Source: Arion vulgaris (taxonomy: Eukaryota; Mollusca; Gastropoda; Stylommatophora; Arionidae). Taken from it: a DNA stretch of 64,000 nt. The first letter of the stretch is position 1, and every line of letters begins with the position of its first letter. The translations under genes were made by a program, and so were the position numbers. The DNA is taken from assembly GCA_020796225.1 (NCBI GenBank), contig CM036758.1:29213099-29277098 (forward strand). The letters run 5' to 3'. A model generated the notes under the pieces. That model was not told where the DNA came from and did no database searches. It was given only the letters and a program-made list of their open reading frames with translations. Positions 34,398 to 46,425 of the stretch are shown here, piece after piece.

Positions 34398-34598
34398 ATG
34401 CGAAGAGAAGGTTTAGAACATATGGTAACAACTGGTAAAATTCAGGGAAGGAGAGATCGAGGAAGACAGAGGAAGAAGATGTTGGATGGCCTGACATCAT
34501 GGTTCGACACAAGATCCACGTCAGAACTGATTACATGCACCAGGCAGAGAGAGTTGGGGAGAGACATGATCGCCTACGCCGGCAGGCATGACACTTGA
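34398..34598 (+). pseudogene. LINE C-terminal fragment, intact frame of 66 codons
   Basis: The frame reads MRREGLEHMVTTGKIQGRRD, then RGRQRKKMLDGLTSW and ELITCTRQRELGRDMIAYAG, ending GRHDT. The last part fits the common G..R.RGRQR..M.D....W......EL......R..W..MIA.A...GT C-terminus of vertebrate and invertebrate endonuclease/reverse transcriptase elements. It starts about 85 bp after the previous LINE scrap but is a different family. Confidence 0.78.
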
Positions 34599-34721
34599 TT
34601 GATTGGTACAAGTAAAGGATTGTAGTGAATTGCTTTCCAGGAGTGAACTTTAGTCACATTCGCACACATCAGAGAGTAGCAACAGCACACGTCTGAATCT
34701 GTTGTCATCATTGCTTGCGCT

Positions 34722-35925
34722 GGACATCTAACAAATCATATCATAGTCAATCATCTAACAAATCATATCATAGTCAAACATCTAACAAATCATATCATAG
34801 TCAAACATCTAACAAATCATATCATAGTCAAACATCTAACAAATCATATCATAGTCAATCATCTAACAAATCATATCATAGTCAATCATCTAACAAATCA
34901 TATCATAGTCAATCATCTAACAAATCATATCATAGTCAAACATCTAACAAATCATATCATAGTCAAACATCTAACAAATCGTATCATAGTCAAACATCTA
35001 ACAAATCATATCATAGTCAATCATCTAACAAATCATATCATAGTCAAACATCTAACAAATCATATCATAGTCAAACATCTAACAAATCATATCATAGTCA
35101 AACATATAACAAATCATATCATAGTCAAACATCTAACAAATCATATCATAGTCAATCATCTAACAAATCATATCATAGTCAATCATCTAACAAATCATAT
35201 CATAGTCAATCATCTAACAAATCATATCATAGTCAAACATCTAACAAATCATATCATAGTCAATCATCTAACAAATCATATCATAGTCAAACATCTAACA
35301 AATCATATCATAGTCAAACATCTAACAAATCATATCATAGTCAAACATCTAACAAATAATATCATAGTCAAAACATCTAACAAATCATATCATAGTCAAA
35401 CATCTAACAAATCGTATCATAGTCAAACATCTAACAAATCATATCATAGTCAATCATCTAACAAATCATATCATAGTCAAACATCTAACACATCATATCA
35501 TAGTCAATCATCTAACAAATCATATCATAGTCAATCATCTAACAAATCATATCATAGTCAAACATCTAACAAATCATATCATAGTCAAACATCTAACAAA
35601 TCATATCATAGTCAAACATATAACAAATCATATCATAGTCAAACATCTAACAAATCATATCATAGTCAAACATCTAACAAATAATATCATAGTCAAACAT
35701 CTAACACATCATATCATAGTCAATCATCTAACAAATCATATCATAGTCAAACATCTAACAAATCATATCATAGTCAAACATCTAACAAATAATATCATAG
35801 TCAAACATCTAACAAATCATATCATAGTCAATCATCTAACAAATCATATCATAGTCAATCATCTAACAAATCATATCATAGTCAAACATCTAACAAATCA
35901 TATCATAATCAAACATACAGCTAAA
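34722..35925. repeat. Minisatellite, 27-bp unit, about 44 copies
   Basis: The unit is TCTAACAAATCATATCATAG followed by TCAAACA or TCAATCA. Twenty-seven bases is nine codons, so the plus strand stays open for 214 codons (SNKSYHSQ with T or S) until a TAA variant. The T/S alternation is one nucleotide at a fixed unit position. Nothing marks it as a real gene: there is no upstream domain or signal, and interrupting variants occur later in the array. Confidence 0.97.
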
Positions 35926-36057
35926 TCTGAGAAGTCTGTCAGAGACCAAGTTCCAATAGAATAATAAAACTATGCAGCTGGATTCAATCTGGTAATTTCT
36001 CATCGATCTCTTGTTGCCACCACTTTTGAAGTCTGACAACTTGTTTACGGGACTACT

Positions 36058-36270
36058 TCTGCACTTGTTAATGCAACATCCTGTACTTTAATATAAAACA
36101 TGCTGCACTTGTTAATGCAACATCCTGTACTTTAATATAAAACATGCTGCACTTGTTAATGCAACATCCTGTACTTTAATATAAAACATGCTGCACTTGT
36201 TAATGCAACATCCTGTACTTTAATATAAAACATGCTGCACTTGTTAATGCAACATCCTGTACTTTAACAT
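36058..36270. repeat. Short array, 44-bp unit, about 5 copies
   Basis: The unit contains CTGCACTTGTTAATGCAACA, TCCTGTACTTTAATATAAAA and CATG. Copies are nearly identical. Confidence 0.96.
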
Positions 36271-36584
36271 CAAACATCTTTTAAAACCAAACCTATTCCG
36301 ACTTAGTCAGAAATAAAATCAACTTCAAACAGGGTTTAGAGGGAAATTATAAACCAAAATAAAAGTAACTTAAAACAAATGGAAAAGAGAAGAATACAGT
36401 AAAGTCATTGATACTTCAATTTGCATAGCATTGGTCGAAATAACTCTCCTGAGGACGAAACGGATGCAGAACTAGCGTACTGCGTATTTCTATATCTTGT
36501 CTATGCTGATACCTCAAAGCTAACAGGAAATTGAAAGCGAAATTCATGAAAGTCTAGTAAAAGAAATGACAAGTTCGAGAAATA
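36271..36584. other. Unassigned AT-rich sequence
   Basis: No gene was recognised. The right end (GAGAAATAGTTGCAATATAT) is the first occurrence of the spacer that later recurs inside the 30-bp array. Confidence 0.55.
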
Positions 36585-39500
36585 GTTGCAATATATTCTG
36601 TTAGTTTCAGCATATATTTCTATATTTCTGTTAGTTTCAGCATATATTTCTATATTTCTGTTAGTTTCAGCATATATTTCTATATTTCTGTTAGTTTCAG
36701 CATATATTTCTATATTTCTGTTAGTTTCAGCATATATTTCTATATTTCTGTTAGTTTCAGCATATATTTCTATATTTCTGTTAGTTTCAGCATATATTTC
36801 TATATTTCTGTTAGTTTCAGCATATATTTCTATATTTCTGTTAGTTTCAGCATATGTTTCTATATTTCTGTTAGTTTCAGCATATATTTCTATATTTTGT
36901 TAGTTTCGCATATATTTCTATATTTCTGTTAGTTTCAGCATATATTTCTATATTTCTGTTAGTTTCAGCATATATTTCTATATTTCTGTTAGTTTCAGCA
37001 TATATTTCTATATTTCTGTTAGTTTCAGCATATATTTCTATATTTCTGTTAGTTTCAGCATATATTTCTATATTTCTGTTAGTTTCAGCATATATTTCTA
37101 TATTTCTGTTAGTTTCAGCATATATTTCTATATTTCTGTTAGTTTCAGCATATATTTCTATATTTCTGTTAGTTTCAGCATATATTTCTATATTTCTGTT
37201 AGTTTCAGCATATATTTCTATATTTCTGTTAGTTTCAGCATATATTTCTATATTTCTGTTAGTTTCAGCATATATTTCTATATTCTGTTAGTTTCAGCAT
37301 ATGTTTCTATATTCTGTTAGTTTCAGCATATGTTTCTATATTCTGTTAGTTTCAGCATATGTTTCTATATTTCTGTTAGTTTCAGCATATGTTCTTCATA
37401 ACAAAATAAGAGAAATAGTTGCAATATATTCTGTTAGTTTCAGCATATATTTATATATTTCTGTTAGTTTCAGCATATATTTCTATATTTCTGTTAGTTT
37501 CAGCATATATTTCTATATTTCTGTTAGTTTCAGCATATATTTCTATATTTCTGTTAGTTTCAGCATATATTTCTATATTTCTGTTAGTTTCAGCATATAT
37601 TTCTATATTTCTGTTAGTTTCAGCATATATTTCTATATTCTGTTAGTTTCAGCATATATTTCTATATTTCTGTTAGTTTCAGCATATATTTCTATATTTC
37701 TGTTAGTTTCAGCATATATTTCTATATTTCTGTTAGTTTCAGCATATATTTCTATATTTCTGTTAGTTTCAGCATATGTTTCTATATTTCTGTTAGTTTC
37801 AGCATATATTTCTATATTTCTGTTAGTTTCAGCATATATTTCTATATTTCTGTTAGTTTCAGCATATATTTCTATATTTCTGTTAGTTTTAGCATATATT
37901 TCTATATTCTGTTAGTTTCAGCATATGTTTCTATATTCTGTTAGTTTCAGCATATGTTTCTATATTCTGTTAGTTTCAGCATATGTTTCTATATTTCTGT
38001 TAGTTTCAGCATATGATCTTCATAACAAAATAAGAGAAATAGTTGCAATATATTCTGTTAGTTTCAGCATATATTTATATATTTCTGTTAGTTTCAGCAT
38101 ATATTTCTATATTTCTGTTAGTTTCAGCATATATTTCTATATTTCTGTTAGTTTCAGCATATATTTCTATATTTCTGTTAGTTTCAGCATATATTTCTAT
38201 ATTTCTGTTAGTTTCAGCATATATTTCTATATTTCTGTTAGTTTCAGCATATATTTCTATATTCTGTTAGTTTCAGCATATATTTCTATATTTCTGTTAG
38301 TTTCAGCATATATTTCTATATTTCTGTTAGTTTCAGCATATATTTCTATATTTCTGTTAGTTTCAGCATATATTTCTATATTTCTGTTAGTTTCAGCATA
38401 TATTTCTATATTTCTGTTAGTTTCAGCATATATTTCTATATTTCTGTTAGTTTCAGCATATATTTCTATATTTCTGTTAGTTTCAGCATATATTTCTATA
38501 TTCTGTTAGTTTCAGCATATGTTTCTATATTCTGTTAGTTTCAGCATATGTTTCTATATTCTGTTAGTTTCAGCATATGTTTCTATATTTCTGTTAGTTT
38601 CAGCATATATTTCTATATTCTGTTAGTTTCAGCATATGTTTCTATATTCTGTTAGTTTCAGCATATGTTTCTATATTCTGTTAGTTTCAGCATATGTTTC
38701 TATATTTCTGTTAGTTTCAGCATATATTTCTATATTTCTGTTAGTTTCAGCATATATTTCTATATTTCTGTTAGTTTCAGCATATATTTCTATATTTCTG
38801 TTAGTTTCAGCATATATTTCTATATTCTGTTAGTTTCAGCATATGTTCTTCATAACAAATTAAAAGAAATAGTTGCAATATATTCTGTTAGTTTCAGCAT
38901 ATGTTTCTATATTTCTGTTAGTTTCAGCATATGTTTCTATATTTCTGTTAGTTTCAGCATATGTTTCTATATTTCTGTTAGTTTCAGCATATATTTCTAT
39001 ATTTCTGTTAGTTTCAGCATATATTTCTATATTTCTGTTAGTTTCAGCATATATTTCTATATTTCTGTTAGTTTCAGCATATATTTCTATATTCTGTTAG
39101 TTTCAGCATATGTTCTTCATAACAAATTAAAAGAAATAGTTGCAATATATTCTGTTAGTTTCAGCATATGTTTCTATATTTCTGTTAGTTTCAGCATATG
39201 TTTCTATATTTCTGTTAGTTTCAGCATATGTTTCTATATTTCTGTTAGTTTCAGCATATGTTTCTATATTTCTGTTAGTTTCAGCATATATTTCTATATT
39301 TCTGTTAGTTTCAGCATATGTTTCTATATTTCTGTTAGTTTCAGCATATATTTCTATATTTCTGTTAGTTTCAGCATATATTTCTATATTTCTGTTAGTT
39401 TCAGCATATATTTCTATATTTCTGTTAGTTTCAGCATATATTTCTATATTTCTGTTAGTTTCAGCATATATTTCTATATTTCTGTTAGTTTCAGCATATA

Positions 39501-40358
39501 TTTCTATATTTTTGTTAGTTTCAGCATATATTTCTATATTTCTGTTAGTTTCAGCATATATTTCTATATTTCTGTTAGTTTCAGCATATGTTTCTATATT
39601 TCTGTTAGTTTCAGCATATGTTCTTCATAACAAATTAAAAGAAATAGTTGCAATATATTCTGTTAGTTTCAGCATATGTTTCTATATTTCTGTTAGTTTC
39701 AGCATATGTTTCTATATTTCTGTTAGTTTCAGCATATATTTCTATATTTCTGTTAGTTTCAGCATATATTTCTATATTTCTGTTAGTTTCAGCATATATT
39801 TCTATATTTCTGTTAGTTTCAGCATATATTTCTATATTTCTGTTAGTTTCAGCATATATTTCTATATTTCTGTTAGTTTCAGCATATATTTCTATATTTC
39901 TGTTAGTTTCAGCATATATTTCTATATATTCTGTTAGTTTCAGCATATATTTCTATATATTCTGTTAGTTTCAGCATATATTTCTATATTTCTGTTAGTT
40001 TCAGCATATATTTCTATATTTCTGTTAGTTTCAGCATATATTTCTATATTTCTGTTAGTTTCAGCATATATTTCTATATTTCTGTTAGTTTCAGCATATA
40101 TTTCTATATATTCTGTTAGTTTCAGCATATATTTCTATATATTCTGTTAGTTTCAGCATATATTTCTATATTTCTGTTAGTTTCAGCATATGTTTCTATA
40201 TTTCTGTTAGTTTCAGCATATATTTCTATATTTCTGTTAGTTTCAGCATATATTTCTATATTTCTGTTAGTTTCAGCATATATTTCTATATTTCTGTTAG
40301 TTTTAGCATATATTTCTATATTTCTGTTAGTTTCAGCATATGTTCTTCATAACAAATT
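36585..40358. repeat. 30-bp minisatellite with higher-order structure, about 125 units
   Basis: The unit contains TTCTGTTAGTTTCAGCATAT and ATTTCTATAT, with an ATG variant in place of ATA and a 29-bp form lacking one T. A spacer of about 40 bp (GTTCTTCATAACAAA, then AGAAATAGTTGCAATATA) interrupts it at about 37391, 38015, 38846, 39111 and 39620, and a truncated copy ends the array at 40341. The blocks 37391-38014 and 38015-38640 begin as near-identical copies 624 bp apart. Long frames on both strands (up to 321 codons, peptides such as ISVSFSIYFY) are read-through of a 10-codon unit. Confidence 0.97.
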
Positions 40359-40424
40359 GTTTTTTGTATCATGTCATCACCTTATATCAACATAAAGTTG
40401 AGTAACGGAAACATAACTCAATAA

Positions 40425-40683
40425 TTAAAAGTGGTTAGTTACTTCGTCTCTAAGAAACATGAAACACCAAAATGCAATATCAAAATAAATAACACAACAC
40501 TGAAACAAGTCCATCGATTCAAGTATCTTGGAACATTAATAACATCAGATGGAAGATTAAAAGACTTCACATACTTTGGGAGCATTTATTCAGCAAATGG
40601 AAGAATAACTAATGAAATCCAACATAGATGCAACAAAACAAATCAAATGATAGGACAAATGGCGCCAATTTTTAAATGCAAAC
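40425..40683 (+). pseudogene. LINE post-RT region, left part of a split element, possibly chimeric
   Basis: The frame contains INNTTLKQVHRFKYLGTLIT, SDGR, then LKDFTYFGSIYSANGR, EIQHRCNKTNQMIGQMAP. Two versions of the same landmark (YLG..I.SDGR and YFGSI.S.NGR) sit one after the other, as if the end of one LINE family were fused to a 5'-truncated second. The second family continues at 41850 after an insertion; the break falls after CKHVT. Confidence 0.75.
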
Positions 40684-40691
40684 ATGTCACC

Positions 40692-41841
40692 TTCTTCTTC
40701 TTCTTCTTTCTCAAATCCTGTTTGCCTCATCACAGCGTCAGGTCAGGATAAGATTTCTAAAACAGGACCTAGTATGCGCTTCGTAGATAGTCTTTTTCGT
40801 CGCCTCTGTTATCTCTGACGTCCATCTTTTCCGTGGTCTGCCTTTTGCTTTGTACACATTGTATCGGAGCAGCATTGCTCTTTGGGGTGCACTGTCTGAT
40901 GGTAATCTGCTTACGTGGCCGAACTATTTAATTTGTTGATTCTTGATGAAGTCTAGTACTGAAGTTGTACCCACTTTTTTCCTGATGTCTTCGTTTCTCA
41001 ACCGGTCTCTTCTTGTTACTCCCAGCATTCTCGTAGACACTTCATCTCTGTTGTGACTAGTTTTCTTCTATCTTTTGTTGTCAGCGTCCAGGTTTGGCAC
41101 TGGTAACATAATGTTGGGAGAAAGATTTTGTTGAACATTGCTCTTTTTGTGTTCATGGTGACGTGTGTGCATCTTAAAATTGGCGCCATTTGCCCTATCA
41201 TTTGATTTGCTTTGTTGCATCTGTGTTGCATTTCATTAGTTATTCTTCCGTTTGTTGAAAAAATGCTCCCAGGTATGTGAAGTCTTTTACTTGATTTAGT
41301 GGGCGATTGTCGATGGAGATATTGGTAGTGCTTTCCTCTCTGCGAATGTCATTACTTCTGTTTTGTCGATGTTTATTCTAATGTTGTATTCGTTACATGC
41401 TAACTGGAGCCTGTTAATGTGTTGTTGTAGCTATTCTTCTGTTGTTGATATGATTGCCTGATAGTCTGCAAAAAGAAATTCATTTAAAAGCTCTCCGAGG
41501 TTGTTTCCTTCGCTGGTGTTAGCTATTTTACAGATGAGGTCAATATACGTGATGAATAGCAGCGGGGATAGTACGCAACCTTGTCTTACTCCTGACCCTA
41601 CGTTAAACTTTTCTGATAATCCTGCATTTGTTCTAATCGTACATTGGTTGTCCTTCATAAATGCTCTTGCAAAGGTTGATTAGGTGGTCATTAACCCCAT
41701 AGGTTGTTAGTATTTTCCACAACTTGTGCCTATCCACGCGGTCGAAAGCTTTTTCCTGATCTACAAATGCAACGTGTATGTGTTTGTTGGATTCGACAGT
41801 CCTTTCTACTAACTGCCTGAGGGCGAATGTCACATGGCCTG
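40692..41841 (-). mobile_element. 5'-truncated LINE copy inserted in opposite orientation into its own family
   Basis: On the minus strand, pieces of RT are readable: FALRQLVERTVES, HVAFVDQEKAFDRVDRHKLW (RT block with DxxKAFD), NVGSGVRQGCVLSPLLF (block 4) and EFLFADYQAI, where the catalytic F/YADD has become FADY. Then come the post-RT region (RCNKANQMIGQMAP, LCYQCQTWTLTTKDRRKL) and a C-terminus followed by a (GAA)n tail at 40692-40706. Frames are broken. The plus-strand host reads CKHVT before and VTMNTKRAMFN after, so the insertion interrupts a homologous copy. ATGTCACC (40684-40691) and ATGTTACC (41842-41849) look like the target site duplication. Confidence 0.85.
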
Positions 41842-42310
41842 ATGTTACCATGAACACAAAACGAGCAATGTTCAACACAATTTTTCTCCCCACATTATGC
41901 TACCAGTGTCAAACCTGGTCACTGACAACAAATGATAGAAGAAAACTAGTCACGACAGAGATGAAGTGTCTACGCAGAATGCTGGGAGTAACAAGAAGAG
42001 ACCGGTTGAGAAATGAAAACACGGAAAAAGGGGTACAACATCAGTACTAGACTTTATCAAGAAACAACAAATTAAATGGTTCGGTCACGTAAGCAGATTA
42101 CCAACAGACAGTGCACCTCAATGAGCAATGCTGCTCCGATACAATAGGTACAAAACAAAAGGCAGGCCACGCAAAATATGGACCTCAGAGATAACAGAGG
42201 CGACGAAAGACACTATTTACAAAGCGAACACAAGGGCCCGTTTTAGAAATCTCTTCTTGACCTGACGCTGTAAGGCAAACAGGATTGAAGAAAAGAAAGA
42301 AAAAAAGAAG
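41842..42310 (+). pseudogene. LINE C-terminal half, right part of the split element
   Basis: The frame reads VTMNTKRAMFNTIFLPTLCY, then RRKLVTTEMKCLRRMLGVTR. After a shift it gives KQQIKWFGHVSRLPTDSAPQ, GRPRKIWTSEITEATKD, and a purine-rich GAAAGAAA tail near 42280-42320. It overlaps in sequence with the inserted minus-strand copy (shared CYQCQTW and KLVTTEMKCLR), which shows that host and insert are the same family. Nonsense codons and frameshifts make it non-functional. Confidence 0.82.
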
Positions 42311-42320
42311 GAAAGAAAGG

Positions 42321-42635
42321 AATATATACAACAGAGATTATAAGTAGAATAGCTCAAGTGAAAGCAGATTTTATGAGAAACTAATCTACTGTTAAATGTG
42401 TACTAAATAATTGTATACTGAATGAAATAAGTGACCAAACCAAACACTACACAAATTATCAACTATTTCACTCTTAAATTGGATTACACTTTGAAATCCT
42501 TCCTTCCAGTGACTAATATTATAACGTTATTAAGTTATTCATTGTTTATCGTGAAAAATACATTTTGATGATATTTGAAATCAGTTAGCAATTTTGCAGA
42601 TACAGTTGAACGAACACATATGTTTTAGTGACTTT
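42321..42635. other. Unassigned sequence
   Basis: No gene or array was recognised. Confidence 0.5.
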
Positions 42636-42639
42636 GTTT

Positions 42640-42775
42640 AACTACATTGACAATATTCTTCGTTACATAGACATCATTCATTTAGACATTGACAATAGTG
42701 TGTGTTACATAGACATCATTCCTTTAGACATTGACAATATTCTTTGTTACATAGACATCATTCCTTTAGACATAG
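42640..42775. repeat. Short array, 42-bp unit, about 3 copies
   Basis: The unit contains ACATTGACAATATTCTTTGT, TACATAGACATCATTCCTTT, AG. Fourteen codons per unit keep one plus-strand frame open. Confidence 0.92.
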
Positions 42776-42934
42776 ACTTTACTTCGTGCTATCTGTACCA
42801 TTGTATTCTTCTCCTACCGTTATACTTTACAAGAATATTCTCCACACCGCTCTATCCTGGGTTTAATTTCTATAGATTTCAGTCAGATATTTCCGCCTTT
42901 CTCAAGTAAAGATTGTTTTTGATTTTTTTCCCTA

Positions 42935-43295
42935 AGGCATCCTTCTTGTGGGCATTGGCCCTTAACCAACTTATGCCAAGTCATCCTATCTCTATCTATC
43001 TTCTGTAGCTCCCTCCAGCTCTTCTCTATACTGTTGATCTCTGCCTCCAAATCTCGTCTCCATGTATTTCTCAGCCTCCTTTTCTTTCATTGTCCCTGCG
43101 GGTGTCAGAAAAATACCCTTCATGTTATATTCCCCTCAGTTTGTCATAACGTGTGTCCTATCTAGCGCCAGCGTCTTTTTTTAACCTCTTGGTTCACTGG
43201 AATCTGTCTTGTTCTCTCCATAAGTTCCTCATTTGTGACCATATCATACCATCTCAGTCCCTCTATTCTGCACAGACACCAGTTGATGAATGTTT
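42935..43295 (-). pseudogene. LINE C-terminal fragment
   Basis: On the minus strand the order is RIEGLRWYDMVTNEELMERT, QIPVNQEVKKRRWR, stop, IGHTL, then RNTWRRDLEAEINSIEKSWR, then a tail with DRDRMTWHKLVKGQCPQEG. This is the complete C-terminus of a common animal non-LTR retrotransposon type (R.W.GHTLR, NTWRRDLE.E, W..LV..LC). Stops and one shift are present. It is the same family as 34170-34313. Confidence 0.82.
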
Positions 43296-43299
43296 GCAA

Positions 43300-43815
43300 T
43301 TTATGCGTTATTATTTTAGTAATTTTTCAAACTAACAGGATACAATGATCATCATCATGTGTTCTGACATAAACGCATTGTCTTCCCGTGCTATATATTT
43401 GTGTGTTTTATCTTGTATATCTATATATTTTTTTTCTTTTCTGAGGATGAAAACACAATCCTCATGAAGTACAATTATTTATATTTAACAAATCAACTAT
43501 ATTACTCGCCAATCACTTAACTAGTTTCTCCATTTTGAAATGTTTTCTAAACACAATTTCCTTGTTAGTGATCATGTCATTAGTTGAGCTATTTGTCCGG
43601 AACTTGACCAGTGGTCAAATCCAATAGTATTTGTTCCAGGTGAATGATTTCTTGTTAGTAATCTCTAAATTGTTACATTTGATCAGAGTTAGTAAAGAAG
43701 ATACATGTATAACGATGTTTGGTGTGTTCGAGTTACTGCCCTTCAAAGGCAACACAAATCGAAGTGTAGAAGGAACATTTAATTTATTTTTGACCTAGTT
43801 TAGCCAACATCATTA
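43300..43815. other. Unassigned AT-rich sequence
   Basis: No gene or array was recognised. Confidence 0.5.
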
Positions 43816-43819
43816 TTTA

Positions 43820-44240
43820 TTAATAAATGCTTTGTTTGCAGACTAATAAATGCTTGTTTGCAGACTAATAAATGTTTGTTTGCAGACTAATAAATGCTTG
43901 TTTGCAGACTAATAAATGCTTGTTTGCAGACTAATAAATGCTTCTATTTGCAGACTAATAAATGCATGTTTGCAGACCAATAAATGCTTGTTTGCAGACT
44001 AATAAATGCTTGTTTTCAGACCAATAAATGCTTGTTTGCAGACTAATAAATGCTTCTATTTGCAGACTAATAAATGCTTGTTTTCAGACCAATAAATGCT
44101 TGTTTGCAGACTAATAAATGCTTGTTTTCAGACCAATAAATGCTTGTTTGCAGACTAATAAATGCTTCTATTTGCAGACTAATAAATGCTTGTTTTCAGA
44201 CCAATAAATGCTTGTTTGCTGACTAATAAAAGCGTGTTTG
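43820..44240. repeat. Minisatellite, 22 to 24-bp unit, about 19 copies
   Basis: The unit is TGCTTGTTTGCAGACTAATA followed by AA. A TTCTATTTGC form (24 bp) and a TTTTCAGACC form are interspersed in a regular order in the right half, hinting at a short higher-order period. Confidence 0.95.
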
Positions 44241-44254
44241 CAGTTCCAATTTGT

Positions 44255-46235
44255 TCTTTCTATTCTTCGATAGACTAATTTATTCTTTCTTGCCCTTTGA
44301 CACACTAATCTACTATTCTTTAATGTTTGACAGATTTATTTTTTATTTATTGCTCTTCGACAGAATAATTTTCTTTGCTCTTTGACAAACTAATTTATTC
44401 TTTCTTGCTCTTCGACAGACTAACTTATTTTGTCTTTCTCTTCGACAGAATAATTGACTCTTCCTTACTCATCAACAGAATAATTGACTCCTCCCTACTC
44501 TGTGACAGAATAATTGACTCTTCCTTACTCATCAACAGAATAATTGCTCCTACCGACAGAATAATTGACTCTTCCTTACTCATCAACAGAATAATTGACT
44601 CCTCCTTACTCATCAACAGAATAATTGATTCCTCCTTACCAAATAATGACTCTCCATCATCAACAGAATAATTGATTCCTCCTTACTCATCAACAGAATA
44701 ATTGACTCTTCCTTACTCATCAACAGAATAATTGACTCCTCCTTACTCATCAACAGAATAATTGACTCCTCCTTACTCATCAACAGAATAATTGACTCCT
44801 CCTTACTCATCAACAGAATAATTGACTCCTCCTTACTCTTCGACAGAATAATTGACTCCTCCTTACTCATCAACAGAATAATTGACTCCTCCTTACTCTT
44901 CGACAGAATAATTGACTCCTCCTTACTCATCAACAGAATAATTGACTCCTCCTTACTCTTCGAAAGAATAATTGATTCCTCCTTACTCATCAACAGAATA
45001 ATTGACTCCTCCTTACTCATCAACAGAATAATTGACTCCTCCTTACTCTATCAACAGAATAATTGACTCCTCCTTACTCTTCGACAAATAATTGATTCCT
45101 CCTTACTCTTCGAAAGAATAATTGATTCCTCCTTACTCATCAACAGAATAATTGATTCCTCCTTACTCTTCGAAAGAATAATTGATTCCTCCTTACTCAT
45201 CAACAGAATAATTGACTCCTCCTTACTCATCAACAGAATAATTGATTCCTCCTTACTCATCAACAGAATAATTGACTCCTCCTTACTCATCAACAGAATA
45301 ATTGACTCCTCCTTACTCTTCGACATAATAATTGATTCCTCCTTACTCATCAACAGAATAATTGACTCCTCCTTACTCATCAACAGAATAATTGACTCCT
45401 CCTTACTCATCAACAGAATAATTGATTCCTCCTTACTCATCAACAGAATAATTGACTCCTCCTTACTCATCAACAGAATAATTGACTCCTCCTATTACTT
45501 TATCAACAGAATAATTGACTCCTCCTTACTCTTCGACATAATAATTGATTCCTCCTTACTCTTCGAAAGAATAATTGATTCCTCCTTACTCATCAACAGA
45601 ATAATTGACTCCTCCTTACTCTTCGAAAGAATAATTGATTCCTCCTTACTCATCAACAGAATAATTGATTCCTCCTTACTCATCAACAGAATAATTGATT
45701 CCTCCTTACTCTTCGACAGAATAATTGACTCCTCCTTACTCTTCGACATAATAATTGATTCCTCCTTACTCTTCGAAAGAATAATTGATTCCTCCTTACT
45801 CATCAACAGAATAATTGACTCCTCCTTACTCATCAACAGAATAATTGATTCCTCCTTACTCATCAACAAAATAATTGATTCCTCCTTACTCATCAACAGA
45901 ATAATTGACTCCTCCTTACTCATCAACAAAATAATTGACTCCTCCTTACTCATCAACAGAATAATTGACTCCTCCTTACTCATCAACAGAATAATTGACT
46001 CCTCCTTACTCATCAACAAAATAATTGACTCCTCCTTACTCATCAACAGAATAATTGACTCCTCCTTACTCATCAACAGAATAATTGATTCCTCCTTACT
46101 CATCAACAGAATAATTGATTCCTCCTTACTCATCAACAGAATAATTGACTCCTCCTTACTCATCAACAAAATAATTGATTCCTCCTTACTCATCAACAGA
46201 ATAATTGACTCCTTCTTACTCATCAACAAACTACT
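44255..46235. repeat. Minisatellite, 30-bp unit, about 66 copies
   Basis: The unit contains ACAGAATAATTGACTCCTCC and TTACTCATCA, with a TTACTCTTCG form and GATTCC or GACTCC forms. The first 200 bp hold diverged ancestors (CGACAGACTAA, TTATTCTTTC). The minus strand is open for up to 261 codons (LLMSKEESII or SKSKEESII), which is only a stop-free 10-codon unit. It follows the 22-bp array almost directly, and both contain CAGACTAAT/CAGAATAAT, so they may share an origin. Confidence 0.97.
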
Positions 46236-46425
46236 TCTATATTTCTTAATGTATATACTTTCAGTTGAGTATTTTCTCATCTTGTTTCCGTCCTAGATTA
46301 TTACTTTATTACTCGATTCTATTAACATATTTTCATTTCTATTCTTTCTACGTCTTTATTTACTCCTCCTTTTCTGTACATCTCTAATTTACTCTCCTCT
46401 ATTCTGCACGTAATGTGAGCGTCTG

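Noticed and set aside
34715..35359. 214-codon protein of repeated SNKSYHSQ(T/S)
   Set aside because: It is a stop-free 27-bp unit. Later units of the same array carry TAA and single-base insertions, and nothing outside the array is coding.
36586..40128. Several long hydrophobic frames (up to 321 codons) that look like membrane proteins
   Set aside because: They are read-through of a 30-bp AT-rich unit. The opposite strand is open as well, and the frame shifts at each 29-bp unit.
44613..46280. Minus-strand frames rich in K, E and S that could suggest a coiled-coil protein
   Set aside because: They are the 30-bp minisatellite read in the minus strand. Frames break at each irregular unit, with no conserved ends.
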